From Candidatus Calditenuaceae archaeon (GTDB lineage: Archaea; Thermoproteota; Nitrososphaeria_A; Caldarchaeales; Calditenuaceae): a DNA stretch of 64,000 nt. Of the stretch, positions 59,933 to 64,000 are shown in pieces. Positions within the stretch are counted from its first letter, which is position 1, and each line of letters opens with the position of its first letter. The notes below the pieces were generated by a model. That model did no database searches. It was not told the origin of the DNA and worked only from the letters and a program-made list of their open reading frames with translations. The position numbers were made by a program, and so were the translations under genes. The stretch spans positions 282,735 to 346,734 of the forward strand of contig JANXDI010000029.1 of assembly GCA_025059595.1 (NCBI GenBank), read 5' to 3'.

Positions 59933-60421
59933 ATGGGAGACCCTAAAAGGCCGCGGAAGAAGTATGAGACTCCCAGAAACCCGTGGCAAGAGGAGAGGCT
60001 GAAAGAGGAGCTTAGACTCGTCGGCGAGTATGGGCTGAGAAACAAGAGAGAGTTATGGAGGGCAGCCTCGACGCTGAGAAAGTATAGGAACATCGCGAGG
60101 TCTCTTTTCATCCTCACGGGCGAGGAGAGGAGGGTTAAGGAGAGGGCGCTGATAGATAAGCTCTACGCGATGGGGCTTGCTTCAAGCGAAGCCGACGCAA
60201 ACTATGTTCTTCAGCTCTCCGTTAGGGATATTTTGGAGAGGAGGCTACAGACACAGGTCTATCGCCTCGGCCTTGCAAAAACTCCATACCATGCTAGGCA
60301 GCTCATCAGCCACCGTAAGGTCTCGGTTGGTGACAGGGTAATCTCCTCTCCCGGCTATTTAGTGAAGAGGGGTGAGGAGTACAAAATTAGGTTGATTCTC
60401 CCGGCACAGACGCGGGCTTAG
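59933..60421 (+). CDS. rps4: Small-subunit ribosomal protein S4
   Basis: A 162-residue archaeal S4. The start [18 protein letters not shown] is that of the family, so I discard ATG 59912, which is only a few bases from the TATA box. The S4 RNA-binding domain is near 100-150 ([39 protein letters not shown]). It lies on the plus strand between rpoD and rps11, which are both on the minus strand. Its last 4 bases overlap the end of rps11. Confidence 0.95.
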   Translation: MGDPKRPRKKYETPRNPWQEERLKEELRLVGEYGLRNKRELWRAASTLRKYRNIARSLFILTGEERRVKERALIDKLYAMGLASSEADANYVLQLSVRDILERRLQTQVYRLGLAKTPYHARQLISHRKVSVGDRVISSPGYLVKRGEEYKIRLILPAQTRA

Positions 60422-60840
60422 ACTCTTCTACCTCTCCTACCGCCTTTCCGTCTAACGCTGTCGTGAGGCAGGGGTGTAACATCTTCTATCCGCCCTATCA
60501 ATACACCTGACCTAGCTATGGCCCTTATCGCCGCCTGCGTGCCTGGCCCGGGAGTCTTAGACTGGACACCACCAGGCGCCCTCACTCTGATATGCACGGC
60601 GTTGATTCCTCTCTGCTTTAATGCCTCCATCACATAGTTCGCCGCCCTAGTGGCAGCATATGGTGAGGACTCGAGCCTACCCGACTCCACAAACATTCCA
60701 CCAGACGCTATCGCTATTGTCTCGGAACCGGTTATGTCAGTTGCGTGAACGACCACGTTGTTATAGGACGAATAGATGTGAATTATTCCCCAGACCTCTC
60801 TTTTAGCCTCCCCTACTCGGCTCGCCGATGCTTCAGACAT
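60418..60840 (-). CDS. rps11: Small-subunit ribosomal protein S11
   Basis: A 140-residue S11. Family sequence is [60 protein letters not shown] and [21 protein letters not shown], with the universal basic tail. On the minus strand it precedes rpoD, but the inverted rps4 lies between them. Confidence 0.96.
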   Translation of the reverse strand: MSEASASRVGEAKREVWGIIHIYSSYNNVVVHATDITGSETIAIASGGMFVESGRLESSPYAATRAANYVMEALKQRGINAVHIRVRAPGGVQSKTPGPGTQAAIRAIARSGVLIGRIEDVTPLPHDSVRRKGGRRGRRV

Positions 60841-60902
60841 ACTATCCCGAATACCAAACCCTCTATCAGTATTTTAGGTTTGACCAACTACGGAGCGATA
60901 AG

Positions 60903-61760
60903 CTATTTTATGAATTTTCGTAATCCTTCCAAGCTGAGCCTAGCAGCCTCGATGCCGTCCCGCGGATAGGAGATGGCGTAGAGCGGCTTCATGAATTCCG
61001 GAGGAGTCTCAACGTTCAGGAACCCGTCATAGCCGACCGTTTTGAGTAAGCTGATGAATCCGCTCCAATCGACGGAGCCTTGCCCTACTAGTCTAAAGCC
61101 CAAAGGACCGCGGTTGTTCAAATCGTAATCCTTTGCGTGAATCATCACGATTCTATCACCTAAGACCTCGACCCAGTGCTCAAAAGGAGCAATTTCTAAG
61201 ACATTTCCCACATCGAAATACAGTCCCACAGCGTCGGATTCCACATCCTCGATGAATTTTTCGTAGATAGAAGGGTCATAAAGGAAGCGATTCCAAACGT
61301 TCTCTAACCCAATTTTCACGCCGACATCCTCTGCCCAACGCGCGGCCTCTTTTATGGATGAAAGCGCGCGGTTGTATGTTTCCTTATAGCCAACTTCGTT
61401 ACGGGCTACAGCCGGCACCACTAAGAGGTTGTCTGCGTCGAGATCCGCTGCTAGTTCAAGCCCTTTTCGGAGGAGGGTGAGCGCGGTGCTTCTCTCTGTC
61501 TCATTCGGCGAGGCGAGGCTGAATCTCCAGAAGACAGCTGTCGCTACGCTCGGAATAGAGAGGTTATGGGACGAGGCCATCTCAAGCAGCTTCTTCCTGT
61601 CCTCACGCGACAGACCGTCTGGGGAGAAATTCGCGTCGTCATAAACAACCTCCACACCATCATAGCCAAGCTCCGCGGCCACTTGAATAGCCCCCTCATG
61701 ACCCTTTGAAAGTTCGAGCCTCCACCCACCTAAAGTCCACTCGTTTAAACCCACCTTCAC
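60903..61760 (-). CDS. Sugar-phosphate isomerase/epimerase family TIM barrel
   Basis: A 285-residue xylose-isomerase-like TIM barrel. Metal-site strands are AELGYDGVEVVYDDAN, GVKIGLENVWNRF (Glu), AVGLYFDVGNV (Asp) and IVMIHAKDYD (His, Asp). The C-terminal strand is GFLNVETPPEF (Glu). These positions match the family's divalent-metal ligands. The exact sugar is unknown. It begins 16 bases from queC and may follow the queDC operon. Confidence 0.85.
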   Translation of the reverse strand: MKVGLNEWTLGGWRLELSKGHEGAIQVAAELGYDGVEVVYDDANFSPDGLSREDRKKLLEMASSHNLSIPSVATAVFWRFSLASPNETERSTALTLLRKGLELAADLDADNLLVVPAVARNEVGYKETYNRALSSIKEAARWAEDVGVKIGLENVWNRFLYDPSIYEKFIEDVESDAVGLYFDVGNVLEIAPFEHWVEVLGDRIVMIHAKDYDLNNRGPLGFRLVGQGSVDWSGFISLLKTVGYDGFLNVETPPEFMKPLYAISYPRDGIEAARLSLEGLRKFIK

Positions 61761-61775
61761 AACCTGAACATCCTT

Positions 61776-62498
61776 TTATGGAGTATTAATCCTTTCGTAG
61801 GCTACGGGGTCTCTTATCCCGAGGTCCCTGAACATCCTTTGTCGTGTACGGCAACCCTCGCACCGGCCACAGTGAACAGCCCCCGGCCCCCAGCAACTCC
61901 AAGTATCCTCAAGGGGGACCCCGAGCTCAACAGCCATTCGAAGAACCTCGCGTTTAGTATATTTAATGAGAGGGGCCTCGAGAGTTAAGTCGTATCCGGG
62001 CAGGCTCTCCCTTAAGAGTTGGTTGAAACTCTCTATGAAGGTGGGGCCGACGTCTGGGAAATTTTCGGCGTCGTCTCTATTGTGCCCCACCACAATTCTT
62101 TTTGCGTTGATCGAGGTGGCCACATGTGCTGCGCAGGAGTAGAAGATGAGGTTTCTGACAGGTATGAAAACCGGCGGAAGCTCCGCGCCCTTGTAAGTGA
62201 TTTGGGATGGGCTCTGCTGGTCCTCAATTTCCCTCAGAAAATGCAATTCTATTATTGTGTGTGAGACTACGCCAGCTTTCGCCGCTAATTTGGCAGCGTA
62301 TTCGGCCTCAGCGGCGCTACGCCTGTAATAGTTGATTGATAGGCTGTAAACCTCACTCTCCGGCCTTTCACGCCTAATCATCCAGAGGGCCACTGCGGAG
62401 TCTATGCCTCCCGAGAGAAGCACGAGGACTCTCTCAGGAACCTCACTCCCTTGTAGCGACGCTTTCAGCGAATTTACCAATCCCCTCTGAGACCTCAA
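61776..62498 (-). CDS. queC: 7-cyano-7-deazaguanine synthase QueC
   Basis: It makes preQ0, the precursor of archaeosine. The PP-loop is VLLSGGIDSAVALWMIRRE. PVFIPVRNLIFYSCAAHVA, IVVGHNRDDAENFPDVGPTFI and the zinc site CWGPGAVHCGRCEGC near the C-terminus are intact. The start overlaps the end of queD by up to 56 bases; an in-frame TTG at 62480 gives a smaller overlap. The two genes are translationally linked. Confidence 0.93.
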   Translation of the reverse strand: MRSQRGLVNSLKASLQGSEVPERVLVLLSGGIDSAVALWMIRRERPESEVYSLSINYYRRSAAEAEYAAKLAAKAGVVSHTIIELHFLREIEDQQSPSQITYKGAELPPVFIPVRNLIFYSCAAHVATSINAKRIVVGHNRDDAENFPDVGPTFIESFNQLLRESLPGYDLTLEAPLIKYTKREVLRMAVELGVPLEDTWSCWGPGAVHCGRCEGCRTRQRMFRDLGIRDPVAYERINTP

Positions 62499-63030
62499 CC
62501 CTCACATACTTAACGTTAGCCGGCATACGGTTGAGAATAGACTCAGCAATAAACTCCGCTATGTTTTCAATCGTCGACTCGAATGACGATATGAAAACCT
62601 GAGAGGATGGTGCGACTATTCTATAATCACCACCCCTCCCTTTAAACCTGATAGATACAGAACCCTCATCCCGCGACTCGACATATCTATCGCATACAAG
62701 TATCCTGTGGTCGAGGCTCGAGACAACCTCGCGGGCGACACGCTTGAGTAGACCAAAATCAACGACGAGGCCGCCTCCAACCTTATCACCTACCACCTCA
62801 ATATTGAGGCTGGCCGTGTGTCCGTGAATGGTGGAGCATTTTTCAATCTCCGGAAGGAAATGGGCGTAGTCGAAGCTGAGGGACTGGTCTTGTATTCTAA
62901 TCTTGACCGGGGCTGCCGGGCTGTTAACTATTGCCGGGGACTCTCTCGGCGTGGGCCGCGCATACTTTGCATTAAAAGCCTCGGAGAAACTGTTAAGCCC
63001 CAAAACTTTCCTCACCTCCGCTACACTCAA
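62443..63030 (-). CDS. queD: 6-carboxy-tetrahydropterin synthase family protein (QueD/PTPS)
   Basis: A 195-residue PTPS-fold protein. The zinc histidines are in SFDYAHFLPEIEKCSTIHGHTASL (His, and the HGH pair), with the catalytic Cys directly before IHGH. VVDFGLLKRVAREVVSSLDH follows, and SVEGIGKFAE-like VSEGIGKFAESV ends it. About 40 extra N-terminal residues precede the usual start. GTG 63015 may be the leaderless start behind TATTAAAAA. Adjacent queC supports a role in archaeosine synthesis. Confidence 0.88.
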   Translation of the reverse strand: MSVAEVRKVLGLNSFSEAFNAKYARPTPRESPAIVNSPAAPVKIRIQDQSLSFDYAHFLPEIEKCSTIHGHTASLNIEVVGDKVGGGLVVDFGLLKRVAREVVSSLDHRILVCDRYVESRDEGSVSIRFKGRGGDYRIVAPSSQVFISSFESTIENIAEFIAESILNRMPANVKYVRVEVSEGIGKFAESVATRE

Positions 63031-63093
63031 CCATTTTTAATACTTATCACTAGGACATGACTTGTAGCTGAAAGCCGTGGAGGTTGAGGTGGT

Positions 63094-64000
63094 GTGGGCT
63101 TAAAGTCTTCAGAAGATAGGCCGGGCTGTGAGGTTATCGTCATCGGTGGTGGACCGGCGGGGCTTATAGCCGCATATGAGGCTGCGCGGAGAGGGCTGAG
63201 CGTGTTGGTCCTTGAGGAGGATGAGGTGGTTGGTAGGCCTGAAAGATGCGCAGGTCTATACAGTATCAAAGGGTTGAGTGAAATAGGCATCCCCCTCAGT
63301 AGGAGCTATGTTCAAAACCTCATCTGGGGAGCTGTTATTCAATCACCGGGTGGAGAAGTGCTGGAGGTCTCAACCCCAACACCTGTCGCGGTTGTTGCTA
63401 GACGAGAATCTTTTGACAGGTTTCTGGCTGAGAGAGCCATTAGAGCGGGCGCGGAGGTCATGGTGGGTTGCCGCGTCGTCTCATGCTCCTCCAAGGATGG
63501 AGGCAGCTCCGCTGAGGTTTTTTTAGAGAATGGTAGGAGATTATCTTCCAGCACCCTGATAATCGCTGAGGGCTCCCGAGCAAGCGTCACTCGCAGGCTC
63601 ATCAAAGACTACCGGGCACCCCATTGGATGCCGATAGTTCAGTTACTGGTGAAGAACCACGGCTTGGAAAGCGGAAAGGCGTACGTCTGGTTCAAGAGCT
63701 ATTTGAGGGACTTTTTCGGCTACACAGTCCCCATTAATGAAGAGGAGGGGAAGCTAGGCGTGGCCGCCACACGGGACACTTTAAACAAGGCATATAAGCT
63801 GATTTCTGAGGAGATGCCAGGCGCCAAAATAATTGGTTACTCCTCCCACAGCATTTATCGTGGTCCACCGCTGGAGGTTGGGCTGGATGGAAACGTTGTC
63901 GTTGTCGGGGACGCGGCATGTCAGGTCAAGGCGACGACAGGTGGCGGTGTAATAACCGGGGGAATCTGTGCCAAGGCTGCGGCGGCCCACGTAAATAGCC
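63094..64000 (+). CDS. Geranylgeranyl reductase family flavoprotein (3' end outside window)
   Basis: The frame has no stop before the window ends, so about 302 residues are visible. The FAD motif CEVIVIGGGPAGLIAAYEA is near 12-30. RPERCAGLYSIKGL holds the CxG motif of the family, ARRESFDRFLAERAI follows, and the FAD-ribityl motif VVVVGDAACQVKATTGGGV is near 270-290. Family members saturate isoprenoid chains of archaeal lipids. The GTG at 63094 follows an in-frame stop at 63085-63087 and has GAGGTG directly upstream. Confidence 0.85.
   Translation, partial: MGLKSSEDRPGCEVIVIGGGPAGLIAAYEAARRGLSVLVLEEDEVVGRPERCAGLYSIKGLSEIGIPLSRSYVQNLIWGAVIQSPGGEVLEVSTPTPVAVVARRESFDRFLAERAIRAGAEVMVGCRVVSCSSKDGGSSAEVFLENGRRLSSSTLIIAEGSRASVTRRLIKDYRAPHWMPIVQLLVKNHGLESGKAYVWFKSYLRDFFGYTVPINEEEGKLGVAATRDTLNKAYKLISEEMPGAKIIGYSSHSIYRGPPLEVGLDGNVVVVGDAACQVKATTGGGVITGGICAKAAAAHVNS

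Noticed and set aside
1..64000. CRISPR arrays, insertion sequences, prophage or integrase-att structures
   Set aside because: I found no direct repeat series, transposase, integrase or duplicated tRNA end; nearly all sequence is accounted for by chromosomal genes.

Overview
This window is a compact, gene-dense piece of an archaeal chromosome. Archaeal markers include the DNA polymerase D large subunit (DP2), geranylgeranylglyceryl phosphate synthase, archaeal-type methionine adenosyltransferase, the exosome (Rrp4/Rrp41/Rrp42), a proteasome alpha subunit, SBDS, L37Ae, L18e, RNA polymerase subunit D, Nep1, two Sm-like proteins and class I CCA-adding enzyme. DP2 argues against classical Thermoprotei (Sulfolobales and relatives). 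The Elf1-like zinc ribbon, an intron-bearing tRNA and leaderless promoters suggest a thermophilic member of the TACK group near Aigarchaeota/Caldarchaeales or Thaumarchaeota. That placement is inference. I see no rRNA, IS element, prophage or CRISPR array, and no gene-free stretch over 300 bases.

Layout. 1-9.9 kb: the 3' end of 6-phosphogluconate dehydrogenase, a reduced LarA-like protein, two site-2 proteases flanking a polyprenyl-phosphate sugar transferase, initiator tRNA-Met, CofE (F420 synthesis) and several unknown proteins. 9.9-16.7 kb: agmatine-to-putrescine genes (aguB, aguA), a GfcR-like regulator divergent from KDG aldolase and KDG kinase, CCA transferase and a COG2112 kinase. 16.8-25 kb: cysteine synthase, PAC2 protein, Sm-like protein, Nep1, ROK glucokinase, YedY-like molybdoenzyme, spermidine synthase family protein and small membrane proteins. 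25-31.9 kb: an EtfB-EtfA-FixC/FixX operon with an enlarged EtfB and a fused FixC-FixX, then nitroreductase, Elp3 and NucS. 31.9-48.4 kb: MAT, Sm protein, DP2, GGGPS, Elf1, tRNA-Gly with intron, IMPDH-PurA-TruD, rhomboid, topoisomerase III, RNase HI and MoaA. 48.4-56.5 kb: psmA, the SBDS/exosome superoperon, prefoldin, a DHH phosphoesterase and an ECF transporter energising module. 56.4-64 kb: homoserine dehydrogenase with an ACT protein, L13-L18e-RpoD and S11 with S4 inverted between them, then QueC/QueD and a geranylgeranyl-reductase-like flavoprotein running off the end.

Many genes overlap by 4 bases (ATGA, GTGA, TTGA) or tail-to-tail. Starts are often GTG or TTG, about 25-30 bases after a TATA box, which points to leaderless transcripts. 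No single locus is plainly a new defence or mobile system. The most unusual items are the EtfB insertion with the FixC-FixX fusion, the flipped S4 gene, the LarA-like protein lacking its catalytic middle, the Nep1 gene without an ordinary start codon, the tRNA-Gly with C33, and three palindromes in divergent promoters.
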